A DNA stretch of 64,000 nucleotides from positions 62,001 through 126,000 of the forward strand of contig JAEUBA010000062.1 in assembly GCA_018257865.1 (NCBI GenBank). The letters are read 5' to 3'. The notes beneath the pieces are model-generated. The model made no database searches and was not told the DNA's origin. It saw only the letters and a program-made list of their open reading frames with translations. Position numbers and translations under genes: made by a program. Each line of letters begins with the position of its first letter. The stretch's first letter is position 1. This DNA comes from Stereocaulon alpinum. Lineage: Eukaryota > Ascomycota > Lecanoromycetes > Lecanorales > Stereocaulaceae. Of the stretch, positions 54,710-64,000 are shown piece after piece.

Positions 54710-57226
54710 TTACGAGCCGCTGCCTCGACCCCCCAATGATCTCTCCAGACTACCCAACAGATCTTCTTCTCCATCAGAGAAGTACCTAAGCTGCTCCCCA
54801 GCGGCTCCCTGACCAGCAGGCCCCTTCGTAATTTCAGGCTCAGCCATCCCGTCTAACGGATCATGCCCGACAGGAATCTGCGCATTGACTTTTGGTCCAA
54901 ATTGAGGAGCAGCCTCCACCGAGATGCGGTCAGCATCCGGGATGTGCTGCATGTCCGGCGTCATTGTTGGCTCAGCTTCCTCTGCGGCATCAATCTGTGG
55001 CGGTAACTGAGCGGACAGTGGTAGATCTGGCGAGCTAGAAATGCCCCTATCAATTGGGGTTGGAGGACTCATTGTAGGAGCTTTGGGGCTCAAATAGGGT
55101 GCTTGAGGAGCTTGAAGGCTACTAAACGAGGTTTCGATGGGTGTAGGTGGGCTTGGAGTGGGCGCTTTTGGGCTACTCGTCGGCCTTGTGAAGGAGAATT
55201 TGCGTTCTGGTGTAGGCTCAGGCACGGGTTCGCTGACTCGTTCTGTCACTAGGTTTGGCTCAGGCACCGGCTCGGGTTGAGGAACAACCTCTGCAGCGTG
55301 TTCTGCAGCAGGTTCTAGGATAGGTACTGCCTGAACCTCAACAGTTGGCTCGCAAAACATATCCGCCATTGGCTCGTCTTCAGCGTCGACCATAATATCA
55401 GCCGTTGGTGCTGCTTCCGGCTCGAGCTTGGCCGCTGTCGCTGGCTCCGTCGGAGCAGCTGGACTTGCCACTATCTCGGCGTTCACAGCTTCTAGCTCCT
55501 GTTCGACATCGGATTGAGCCACTGACCCCGTCAAAGGTTCCACCGCCGTTTCGATGATATGGTCTGCCGTGGGCTCTTCAACCATACTCGTTGGACGTTC
55601 ATCTGTTATCTCAATCATAGGAGCTGCTGCAGCTTCTAGCGCTGTATTCAGGATAGCTTCTCTAGGTGGCTCTTCCAGGACTTTGTTACTTTCTGGTTCA
55701 TTTCCTACCACAGGGTCGAATGGAATGTCTGCCGTGGCCTCTGGCTTGAACGTGGTCGCTGTTTCTGGCATAGCGAAAGTCAGATTAGTAGTTGTAGAAA
55801 TATTTGTAGTTTCCGGCGCATATTCGTCCATGCGTTGGCCTAGTATGTCGACCATGGGCTGATCTATCATCTCCTCCATAGGTTGGTCTAACATCTCATG
55901 AATAGCATATTTTGTATGTTCGTCTGCATGGCCGGTCGTAGGCTCGACAGTAGGTTCTGTAGGCGATTCGGTTGGTTCGGCCGCTAGTGGTGGCATGTTC
56001 GACGGAGCTTGAACACTGCTAGGCATGGCTGTCTCAACGTCGGGTCCAGTCTCGACGATTGCGGGTGGAGGAGGCTTCGTGGGTGAGCTGGATGCGCTAG
56101 GCGAAGGCGAGAGCTCCCCTTCTTCCCTATCGCCGTCTTCGCCGTCTTCCTCCTCACTACCTTCTTCACTACCCTCGTCGCCTTCTTTCAGCAGCGAGTC
56201 ATCGCCCATATCGGTATCACCATTCGACGGCCCTTGCTCACCCTCTGTGCGCTTGCCCTCCTCGGTCATTTTTGCACCATAGGAGGCTCTATCAACTCCA
56301 TTGGCCGTGGGCATTCCGTCCGGTCCGGCAAAAGCAACCTTCTTCTTTCTGCCTCTTCCAGGCCCTTTGGGCTTCCTTTTGGGAGGTGGGGGTCTCCTCT
56401 TGTTGATCGCCGGTACACCCTGGTCCCCAGCAATGACTACGCCCTCTGCATTCACAACTCCGACCCCCTCTACCACAGTCCCAGGGGCGGGTGCTTGTGT
56501 AGGGCTAGTCTCTTCCTCCACGACCTCCCCGTCCACAGTCTGACCCTCCGGAACAAGGACTTCCCAGACGGAGTTGTTGCCCTCATTGTCGACCTTTCTG
56601 ATCTTTGTCTTCCTCATCGGGGCTGTGCTGTTGATTGTTCCAAGTGCCCCACTGTGAACAGACGGTAGTCCTTTCCTTCTCTTGGCGAGGAACTCGGGTT
56701 CAGGTCCCTCCAGCTCCTTTGGCAGAACGGCCCACCTCTTCGCAACGAAGCCTGTATCGACTTCACCATCAGCATCCTCGTCCTCGCCTAGCTCTTTATC
56801 ATCATCAAGTATAGGCGTAGTAGGTTTCTTGGCTTGTGGCATCCGAGCAGCACGTAGTAGGTCTTGGCTCATGGGAGAAAGCAGATGGGCGTCTCGAGGC
56901 AAGGGCAGTTCCTTCCATGTCAGGTTGCGCAAGCCTGCATTATCTATATTCTCCTTCTCGGGCGCCGCATTGACGTTAATGGCCTTCTTCCGCCAATGAC
57001 GGACAGGCAAGCCTTCGAAGACATCGTGGTCGATCTGAGTACGTGTCGTGCGATTACCAGTGCGACTGTTGCGATACTGGGATCCAGTATTTGTTAGCTT
57101 CCGATGCAATTCATTGAAGTTCCTGGGCAGTACAACGACTGTGTCTGAGCCCAGAGGATGATCGACAGGGACAGGCGCAGAATGGTGGGGGAGCTGATTG
57201 ATTGTGGATAGCTTTCTGGATAACAT
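54710..57226 (-). CDS. Large acidic low-complexity protein, unrecognised
   Basis: One long exon, 838 aa from the ATG at 57226. I do not recognise the family. The N-terminal quarter looks conserved and ordered: TVVVLPRNFNELHRKLTNTGSQYRNSRTG, then DVFEGLPVRHWRKKAINV, NLTWKELPLPRDAHLLSP and GFVAKRWAVLPKELEGPEPEFLAKRRKGLPS. A block MRKTKIRKVDNEGNNSVWEVLVPEG follows, then a basic nuclear-localisation-like PPPKRKPKGPGRGRKKKV. Residues from about 330 on are acidic (GSEEGSEEEDGEDGDREEGE) and then degenerate Pro/Glu/Thr repeats (EPTESPTEPTVEPTT; DQPMEEMIDQPMVDI). The C terminus ends in GDPLDG and a Gly-rich tail. The composition suggests a nuclear, chromatin-associated protein; that is only an inference. 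Upstream 5' exons may exist. Confidence 0.75.
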   Translation of the reverse strand: MLSRKLSTINQLPHHSAPVPVDHPLGSDTVVVLPRNFNELHRKLTNTGSQYRNSRTGNRTTRTQIDHDVFEGLPVRHWRKKAINVNAAPEKENIDNAGLRNLTWKELPLPRDAHLLSPMSQDLLRAARMPQAKKPTTPILDDDKELGEDEDADGEVDTGFVAKRWAVLPKELEGPEPEFLAKRRKGLPSVHSGALGTINSTAPMRKTKIRKVDNEGNNSVWEVLVPEGQTVDGEVVEEETSPTQAPAPGTVVEGVGVVNAEGVVIAGDQGVPAINKRRPPPPKRKPKGPGRGRKKKVAFAGPDGMPTANGVDRASYGAKMTEEGKRTEGEQGPSNGDTDMGDDSLLKEGDEGSEEGSEEEDGEDGDREEGELSPSPSASSSPTKPPPPAIVETGPDVETAMPSSVQAPSNMPPLAAEPTESPTEPTVEPTTGHADEHTKYAIHEMLDQPMEEMIDQPMVDILGQRMDEYAPETTNISTTTNLTFAMPETATTFKPEATADIPFDPVVGNEPESNKVLEEPPREAILNTALEAAAAPMIEITDERPTSMVEEPTADHIIETAVEPLTGSVAQSDVEQELEAVNAEIVASPAAPTEPATAAKLEPEAAPTADIMVDAEDEPMADMFCEPTVEVQAVPILEPAAEHAAEVVPQPEPVPEPNLVTERVSEPVPEPTPERKFSFTRPTSSPKAPTPSPPTPIETSFSSLQAPQAPYLSPKAPTMSPPTPIDRGISSSPDLPLSAQLPPQIDAAEEAEPTMTPDMQHIPDADRISVEAAPQFGPKVNAQIPVGHDPLDGMAEPEITKGPAGQGAAGEQLRYFSDGEEDLLGSLERSLGGRGSGS

Positions 57227-58056
57227 GCTTGTTCTGCAAACGACTTGAAGGGGATGGAAGGAGGCATGTTGAAGCTTTTGTAGGATCACATAGCAGACCC
57301 TGTGCTGTGGCGGCGGTTTGAGGAGGGTGATAGATCACATCTGCAAGGTACAGTGAAGTACTCGCGCGCGATCGTCATAGCCTGGTGATGGGTATGCATG
57401 GTAATGTAAAGAGAAGTACTGGACTTACAGGGGCCATTGTGTGCGAAACAAGCGCGCTGGGGCTCGCACGCGACCGTAAAAGAAGCCTCTTGCTAAGCTT
57501 GTCAGGGAAATTCGCGCACTTGGTGTTATGTGAGGTACTTGATATGGTTTGATCTGGTTACCTCCGAGGATAGAGCGAATCTGACATGGCGCGGCTGATG
57601 AGGAAGGTGTGCCAGCCTGAAGAAAGTCGCGAGGGCTTGCCAAGCCATGCCAACTGCAGCCGAAGCCGAAGCGCCTGTCAGGTTTAGGCTCAGACGGTTC
57701 CGCTCGATTAGGGGGCTGGAGCAGTCTAACGATTATTATTGCCCTAACATCCTGGTCGATTGTCACTATCCAGACGGGCCATACACGCTACTAACTTTTA
57801 CTAATTTAATCAGTTATTATCTGTAGGCACCAACATTAGACAGCGCCGATCACTGATTAGTAGTACTAGTTCGGTATGCTTCCCCTCTAACTTATATCCA
57901 AGCGAGGCGTTCTTCAGCCTCAGACTTGTCTGCAATGCCATGCTTACTTTCCTTTTATTGTGCGAATACCCTCGTTTGCATGACTCAATGTCTATCTGAT
58001 TTCCTCGTGAGCGTTTTTGGTGTAAATAACACTCTATATTCAATATACACCCTGCT
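57227..58056. other. Divergent intergenic region with a possible small exon set
   Basis: 830 bp between the 838-aa gene (-) and the CorA gene (+). On the minus strand an ATG at about 57585 (MSDSLYPR), a gt at its end and a further frame ending TQWPL near 57425 could be exons of a small protein or a spliced 5' leader of the 838-aa gene. Not supported enough to call. Confidence 0.3.
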
Positions 58057-60245
58057 ATGGAACGACCTTCCACAAATGAGCCTTTCTGGGTACCCAATGG
58101 CGATGACAACATACGCAGCGAATCTCCCACATCTAGAACAGACCGAAGGCATTCCTCCTCGGCTAGTACTTCTACCGGCACCACAGGCGATAGCAATGAC
58201 ACCTCAAATGGGCGTGGCCGCCGGTCACGACCCTCTGTGGCCTCAGCTTCTTCACAGCTTCCCACAGTCCGCGAACAGAACCAACACAGAGCCCTGTCCT
58301 TGAACTCCCCGAACAAGCCAGCTAGCTTGGCTCACTTGGCCTCCGATGAAACCGTAGTCAGTTCAAAGAAGGTGAGATGGCTCTGTCCACAACCACTCTA
58401 TTCTGTTGCTGATCCGTCATACTTGAGGTCTTAACCAATTTTAGCAAAGTAGCTACCCGCAACGTAGAGAAGGAAGAAGCCCGCCGGCAACAACTCGATC
58501 GGTATAATCAAGAGAATAATTGTCAGCGCGAAGTCTACAATCGATTGAAAAGATGGGCGGATGCAAGAGAAAGAGGAATCAAGGAACGTCTACTATCGTG
58601 GCTTGTGCCCAGCTATCGCCAGCCTCCTATACCACATATCGAAGAATTGAAGTCTTTGGCTCGTCACTACTATACTCCGCGCTCCGAGTTGAAGTGCCAC
58701 GTTTGTGACTTTGGCCAAGGTCGAGCGGAGCACAAGACGGTCGATCTTGGACAGCTTGAAGAGTATTGGCAGACCAAACCTGCATGGGTAGATGTGCGAT
58801 GGATCCATGCTCCGCTTGGACTCGGTCTGACACACAGTTCGGTGGAAGACATCTTTCTTCATGATGGTCCGACCGGCCGTGAATTTGAGGGTGCGGCACG
58901 TTCTGGCTGGCCTTACATGGAAACAGAGGTACTAAACTTCCGGCATCGTGGAATTTCTCAAGAGATGCGTGACGTTTACTTGCTGCTTCACAACAACGAG
59001 GCACTCCTTCCGGATCTGAATGCGTCAACCTGGAAAGCAGATCAGAACGCCAGCTTGCATACTGATGTTGATTGGAGGGCCGATCATATGGCCCTGGGAC
59101 ACGATTTCTGGACACTGGTAGCTTCCGATATGCCATGGCAGCTTTCGGAAGGATTAGCCATGGGCACCGGAGGTTCGCCAAAGGACGGCTTTCGACAGAT
59201 TAATCGGCAAATCGACAAGCAGATCTTGTCTTTACACCCATTCTACAAGGATGCTCAACTTGTCAGAAACCCTTTCCGAACTTTCCATCGCTCTGACGGA
59301 TTCTTACTGACCCTTTCTCCAATGGCTGGTATCAATTATCTCGACAAGCACTTCAGCAGGTATCTCGGCGAGCCAATTGACGCAATATTTGACAACGATG
59401 ATGCTAGCGCGGTCGGGCATGTCTACCAGGCCTTTGCAGAACAAGGCACGAGCACTTGGCATCGACGGACCGTTGAGTGGTTCCTTGTATACTTAATCTC
59501 CGAGGTAGGGGTGACTCCTCACGGTCTCCGGCAAGGGCACAACGCGCCAGCCATAGAAACTGCATACTCATCAGTCATCCAAGATTTGAAGCGACGTCGA
59601 TACGATCAATGGCAACCCAACAAGACTGTGCAACTTGTTCGCGAATATTTGAGCGGCATCGACGAATTGACCACTATTGGAGTGAATCTGGCAACGAAGA
59701 GGGAGTTCTTCACTGTCATGCAACAAGATGTCAAGAAACATGAGGCAGACGACGTCAGGATGCGCAAGGCTCCAGACAATGCTGATGGAGAGTCGTCCGT
59801 AGAACGGGTTTCATGGGCACTGAGAATGGTGGAAGAACAACTAGAAATTTTCGACAGGCTTTTGCTCGACTTGAAGCAATCAATGGACGCTGTAAGCTGA
59901 CTCACGCTCCACTTGAATGAATTCTGTACTAACACCTACAAGCTCTTCCAGCTTCGGTCGATCGAGCAAAACGAACTCGCTATCGTTTCCGACTCGCAGA
60001 ATAAAGCTATCATGGTCTTCACCGTCGTGACTGTGATCTTCCTCCCATTATCCTTCTTCACTAGCTACTACGGCATGAACCTCAACGGCATTGTCAACAC
60101 TGTCAAAGGTGAAGGCTTCTTCTGGAAGGTGTGCGGCTCTGCCACGTTGCTCATCGTTCTTTTCACCGCATTGAGCGCTTTCAGACATCAACTTAGAAGG
60201 GCTATAAGGAGTAGGATGATGAAGAGACCTTCACTTACGGTCTGA
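58057..60245 (+). CDS. CorA-like divalent cation (Mg2+) transporter
   Basis: Membrane channel of the CorA/Alr superfamily with two C-terminal TMs, probably pentameric. Exons: 58057-58371, 58470-59891 and 59943-60245, giving 679 aa. The first exon encodes a Ser/Thr/Arg-rich disordered leader. The second has a large cytosolic alpha/beta domain with VDVRWIHAPLGLGLTHSSVEDIFLHD, and a long helix near its end (VSWALRMVEEQLEIFDRLLLDLKQSMDA). The third begins LFQLRSIEQN and contains TM1 ending in the signature YYGMNLNG (GMN) and TM2 ATLLIVLFTALSAF. The usual acceptor ttttag at 58444 breaks the frame, so cgtagag at 58469 was used. Such fungal CorA-like proteins are common; localisation and ion preference are not known from sequence. 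Confidence 0.82.
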
Positions 60246-60767
60246 TGCAAAGAACACGACTATCATAAGACTCCGCGATGAAAATTCGACACATTCTTGC
60301 TCTTTATGAAGATTCGCTTCTGGGAAGCATAGCACTCATACCCATTGTTCAGCGATTTGGTCCCTTCATTTGCAGCAACATAGCGGCATTTGAGTCCTTG
60401 GATATGTATGACGATGACGACGGCGACGATCTTTGACATTTAGATATGAGTGTTCTGTACATGACCATCTTGGACGAGGTGTATGTAGGGTGTTTTGGAC
60501 ATAGCAACAAACATCTTTTGACACCGTCACTGATTCCCAGTGTCCATGCTTCCGCTTCATGGCGAGACCGAGCCTCTGGACTCCAAACTCGAAGTTATTG
60601 CGAGAGCACCTTTGCTCGAGCGCAAGACGCTCCTCTCATGCTGTAGGGGATCTAGACCAGAATAGCTGCATGTACCAACGTATTTCCTCGAATGCTATGT
60701 GGTCCCAGTGTGGGTGGTGCGAATATGAGTACGATTTTCAATGCCTTGCAACGCCAACAGGTGTTCA
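60246..60767. other. Convergent 3' region, no gene seen
   Basis: Between the CorA stop (+) and the ISD11 stop (-). Only short frames without motifs. Confidence 0.4.
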
Positions 60768-61380
60768 TTATTCACTCGTTTGCCGTATTATTCCGCCTTC
60801 ATTGCCCGTTTGCTTCCCCTGTATGATCATTAGTCTGACCTTGAAGTGTACTCAGGAGAGACACATACCGTCTTCTGCCCCTCCACCACTAATCTATCAA
60901 GCTGGAAGAATTGGCTGACCACCGTTTGTCTCTGCACCATCACCCAAAATCAGCAAACCCATCTCCACTATAACCGCTCCACCCTCTCTTCTCCCTTTCC
61001 TCTCTTCCCGCCATCATTTCCAACATGCCCCCCCAACAACATCCATCCCCCACTAAACATCTAACCCCTGCCAAACGCACCTTCATCATCTGCAACTCCC
61101 TTAACCCCCTTTGAATCAATTCCTGCACCTCCCTCTCTCCCAACCCCTTATCATGGTTCTCGCGAAAAGCGTCTTTCGTTCTCCGTCTAGCGTACTCGCG
61201 GAAATTGTAGGCTGCGAATTGGGAGGATTGGCGGAGGAGGGAACGGAACTGTGTGAGATCACAAGAGATCAGTAATGGTGTAATTGAGAGAGAATCGAGG
61301 GACACGAAATTGACACTGGAGAATCGTACCAGTGATCGTGCTTGGAAAGCTGTTTCCCCAGATGTCAAGGTCATTGACAT
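60768..61380 (-). CDS. ISD11: Isd11 (LYRM4), Fe-S cluster assembly
   Basis: LYR-motif partner that stabilises the cysteine desulfurase Nfs1 in the mitochondrial matrix, with the acyl carrier protein. Four exons, 61380-61330, 61248-61081, 60931-60869 and 60818-60768, give 110 aa. The LYR-type motif is split by intron 1: QARSL | FRSLLRQS. Family core: FAAYNFREYARRRTKDAFRENHD, VQELIQRGLRELQMMK, then RQTVVSQFFQLDRLVVEG. The last exon (GKQTGNEGG, ending RQTSE) was added because fungal Isd11 ends with a similar GK..G....VRQ tail; without it, the frame runs to a stop at 60831-60829 after 12 or so other residues. The canonical Tyr of L-Y-R is Phe here. Confidence 0.87.
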
Positions 61381-61811
61381 GCTCGGGGTTGGAAGATGTG
61401 CTGGATGAGCTGATGTATAGGCGCTAGTACTGTCCTGGCGTGATGGCGAGTCTTCGTTGAGCTTCGAATCGAGGTGAGAATGAACGTCAAGTAGAGCGAG
61501 AGACAAGAGAAGCTATGCGCTTTCAGTGTTTGCTCCCGTGCAATTGTTAGCCCATGATGAAATCTTGGCGGATTTTTCTCGCGGAAAATGGCCGCGACAC
61601 CGTTCCTACAAGATCGATCCCAATCGTGCGAGAGGTGCGTAGACCCAAGTAAAGTGGAAATTGAAAGTAGTTATTTCTATCGCTGCAGCTGAAAAGTACA
61701 GATCCAGAGCCGCTTCTGCTAAAGCCTTCAAGCACTTGTGTCCACCAAAGGCCGACTTCTCTTTCGGCAATATGGTTTGATACCTTGATTCGCTGTCCAC
61801 AGACCTTCCTT
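61381..61811. other. Upstream region of ISD11
   Basis: 430 bp between the Arb2-domain gene's stop and the ISD11 start (both minus). No gene recognised. Confidence 0.4.
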
Positions 61812-63114
61812 TTAAGCCGCGGCAGGACTCTCAGCACGGACACCAGAGCGGACACCCTCCTCCCAGCTCACGTATCTAGAGCTGTCATCTCCCTGCGGCT
61901 CGACCTCCACCTCAAAGTATCCAGGTATATCATTCACCATCTGGAAAAAGGCAAGCATGCTCTTATAGGCACGCGGCATGATGCTTTCAGTGAACGTCGC
62001 TTCTCCAGAAGAGAAGCAATTGCAACCAAGCTGGGCGCGGCCGTTCAGAGGTGTCTCGACGGGCTCGTTATGGATGAGGTAAGCCCGGGCGCGCTGTTGA
62101 GTAGGAAGTAGATCAGTAAAATTGTAGAGGACTGACGTAGGATGGGGACATACCCTGCTCCAAAAGTCTCTGAATCTTCTATTTTGGACCTGATCACCAA
62201 CTGACCACACAAATCCCATTCCCACACACACTGCCCTCACCTTAACCTCCCAGCGCTCCCAGTTCTGATCCATGTATTCAACAGCTTCTTCAGCTCCTTC
62301 GCCAATCCCAATGATATTAACGGCCACATCATCCCTCGCTAGCTTCTCTACGGCTGCAAAAACGCTTGCCACATGCTCTTTCACGCCTTCGTTTTCTGAA
62401 ATATGGTTCCTGGTGGCATCTATCCTCATCGGTCCACTCACTCCCGTCTTCCTAGGCAAGCCATTCCAGCTCGCCATTGTCATAGCACGTTCATTGCGAC
62501 GATTCCAGAGCAATTGACCCGTATTCGCAATGACGATCGCTGTATCGGCACCATCTTTGCCGGATTGGATATCCTGGATGAGGTTGATGGCAGAGCCAGA
62601 AGCGATAGATTCCTGGCCGATGATGCGGTAGGCAAAGATACCAAGATCTTGCATAGATTCTCCGAAGTAGAGGACTATGCGCTTGGCTTTGGCGAGGTTG
62701 GTCGAGATCAAAATGGGTACATGAGGGTCTGTTGGGCCTGAGCCTAACGGAAGGCGAGTCGTTTCTAGACCAGCGGCTTGGAAGCGTGTGGCAAGCTCGC
62801 GACGGATGCAAGCTGGTAGAGTATTAGTGAGGGTTGAAGCTTGGACCTAGATGTCTTAAAGGTAGACTGACTGTCCATGGCCTCGCGCTGCACTTCGCGA
62901 ACGCGTTCATTCTTGCTTATGAAGAAGTGAAATTCCTGGTCGGGGTTCGCAATTGAACGGATCTGGTCCTTCTCGTTAATCGCATAGCTAGATTTGAATT
63001 AGCACTAATATCTCAGTGGAATATGAGATTGTAGAGATGGACTTACCCAAGCTTCTCTAGGTCTGCTGGGAACTCGGGATCCTTGGGTAGACTACTGCTC
63101 AAGCGGCGAAACAT
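61812..63114 (-). CDS. Arb2-domain protein
   Basis: The Arb2 domain is named after the fission yeast Argonaute siRNA chaperone subunit Arb2 and also occurs at the end of Hda1-type deacetylases; it has an alpha/beta-hydrolase-like fold without an obvious catalytic triad. Exons: 63114-63047, 62987-62872, 62812-62154 and 62093-61812, giving 374 aa. Signatures: MFRRLSSSLPKDPEFPADLEKLGY at the start, FHFFISKNERVREVQREA, RLVLYFGE-like RIVLYFGESMQDLGIFAYRI, the GxGxG-like NIIGIGEGAEEAVEYM, RARAYLIHNEPVETPL and IMPRAYKSMLAFFQMV. The last intron (gtatgt...caacag) is exactly 60 nt and in frame, so the frame also reads through it; family alignment from memory supports removal. Role in RNAi or heterochromatin is inference. 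Confidence 0.82.
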
Positions 63115-63489
63115 GGTGACGATGAGGATATCAAAGCGTAGAGGACCATAAACAGATCCTCAAGAATTATCAGTTGGATTGAGTGAGTGTTGATGGTAAA
63201 GGTGATGAAGCGAGGCTGCGAATGATGTCCTGGCTATTAGTGTTCACAGTCATGGAAGGAAAGCCGAAGAGATGAAGAAACATCAAATACTTGATGCGGG
63301 CAGCCATTTGTGGACATAGGTGTAGAATGAAGAATAACGAGGTGGAATTTCACTGTTCCAAGGAATAGATTGAATGGGATAGCTAGGTGAAATGCACCCG
63401 TCCTGTTCTTCCGATGTTATCCCTTCCCTAACGCCCCTCGCTATTTTCTTGTATGTACATTCACACTGTAAGGTAAATAGCGTGTTCCA
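63115..63489. other. Upstream region of the Arb2-domain gene
   Basis: 375 bp between the uS14m stop and the Arb2-domain start (both minus). No gene seen. Confidence 0.4.
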
Positions 63490-64000
63490 TCACCAACTGG
63501 CTTTCTTCACTCCGGGTATGTTTCCCTCAAGAGCATTCATCCTAAATGGATACTGCGCAGAATGTCAGTGGCGGAATGTCGTACTATGCTCCAGGATAGA
63601 CGTACTCTTGCCATCCTGAAATCACTCAACACACCGCGTGACTTTCCACCTTCTATACACCTATTGTTTATCTGCGTAGACCTTGTATAGCAATGCATCT
63701 GCGAGAGCTCCAATTGCGCCTGAGCGCGTGCTCGTTGCGGCAGGGTGGTATTGCGGATAATGTAGCGAAGGGCTTGTCTGTACGAAGGTGGAGCTGTTAG
63801 TACATCACGAGACGTGGAGCAACCGACGAGAAGAATTGCAGAAACAAGAGGAGGATTGTAGCGAATCTTCGAGCAAGTGTGAAGCTTCACCTTTGAGTCT
63901 CATACTGTGCGAATACTTTACTTGGAGGCGTTAGCGAGGAAGATGCGCTGGCGCTGCGAAGGGCAGCTCACCGTTTCGTGTGATCTCGAAGGATTCCAAC
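63490..64000 (-). CDS. MRP2: Mitochondrial ribosomal protein uS14m (Mrp2), 5' end missing
   Basis: Small-subunit mitoribosome protein. Only the last four exons are in the window: 64000-63972 (cut by the window edge), 63920-63891, 63777-63606 and 63552-63490, giving 97 visible residues. It reads GILRDHTKR, KVFAQYETQR, QALRYIIRNTTLPQRARAQA, LELSQMHCYTRSTQINNRC, GGKSRGVLSDFRMAR and YPFRMNALEGNIPGVKKASW, the standard C terminus of S14. Intron 3 separates DFRMAR from YPFRMN. The missing start should lie a few dozen codons beyond position 64000. Confidence 0.92.

Noticed and set aside
57425..57766. Minus-strand 113-codon frame upstream of the 838-aa gene
   Set aside because: Could be a small spliced gene or a 5' leader, but no family match and several equally poss exon choices; kept only as a note in the intergenic entry.
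1..64000. CRISPR array, prophage, operon or bacterial mobile island
   Set aside because: The window is eukaryotic: spliced genes, no operons, and no regularly spaced repeats of CRISPR type.
1..64000. Secondary-metabolite cluster or mating-type locus
   Set aside because: No polyketide synthase, NRPS, terpene synthase, P450, HMG-box or alpha-box gene is visible; neighbouring genes are functionally unrelated.

Overview
The window looks like nuclear chromosomal DNA from a filamentous ascomycete (Pezizomycotina); I cannot place the species or class. The reasons are: genes on both strands with several short introns of about 45-100 bp (GT...AG, with CTAAC/CTGAC-like branch sites just before the acceptor); single-gene transcription units without operons; and families typical of the group, such as a CFEM secreted protein, ATP sulfurylase carrying an APS-kinase-like tail, and an ASH1-type SET protein. 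I worked out gene structures by hand, joining exons by phase, splice-site sequence and remembered family signatures. No database search was run.

Layout. 0-5 kb: Rac GTPase, Nop6-like RNA-binding protein, a gene-poor stretch, then a CFEM protein. 5-12 kb: CMS1, CENP-T, SURF1/Shy1 and a UBX protein. 12.5-19 kb: a dynamin-like GTPase with an FG-rich insertion, a twin-CX9C protein (Mix17/CHCHD2 type) and Lrp1/Rrp47. 19-25 kb: a ketopantoate-reductase-like protein, a SET methyltransferase, PDCD5 and COQ4. 26-34 kb: Sec2, SF3a1 and a PMT mannosyltransferase. 34-41 kb: a small probable mitochondrial protein, Erf2 palmitoyltransferase and ASH1. 41-46 kb: an unrecognised serine/proline-rich protein, an M20 amidohydrolase and Vma22/CCDC115. 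46-48 kb: the only clearly accessory region, a repeat-rich, decayed, transposon-like island. 48-54 kb: a mitochondrial TPR-type protein, then ATP sulfurylase (MET3) and PAPS reductase (MET16) side by side. 54-64 kb: a large acidic unknown, a CorA-like transporter, ISD11, an Arb2-domain protein, and the 3' part of mitochondrial ribosomal protein uS14m, cut off by the window edge.

How the genes work together. Most are single-copy housekeeping genes. Themes that recur are mitochondrial biogenesis (SURF1, Mix17-like, COQ4, ISD11, uS14m, Mgr3-like, the 153-aa protein), nucleolar RNA processing (Nop6, Cms1, Lrp1), chromatin and kinetochore (CENP-T, ASH1, Arb2, SET), and polarity or secretion (Rac, Sec2, Erf2, PMT). 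The one functional cluster is MET16-MET3, two enzymes of sulfate assimilation. I found no convincing new multi-gene system. The best leads are the FG-rich insertion in the dynamin-like protein, the repeat island at 46-48 kb, the two large unrecognised proteins, and several small architectural oddities.
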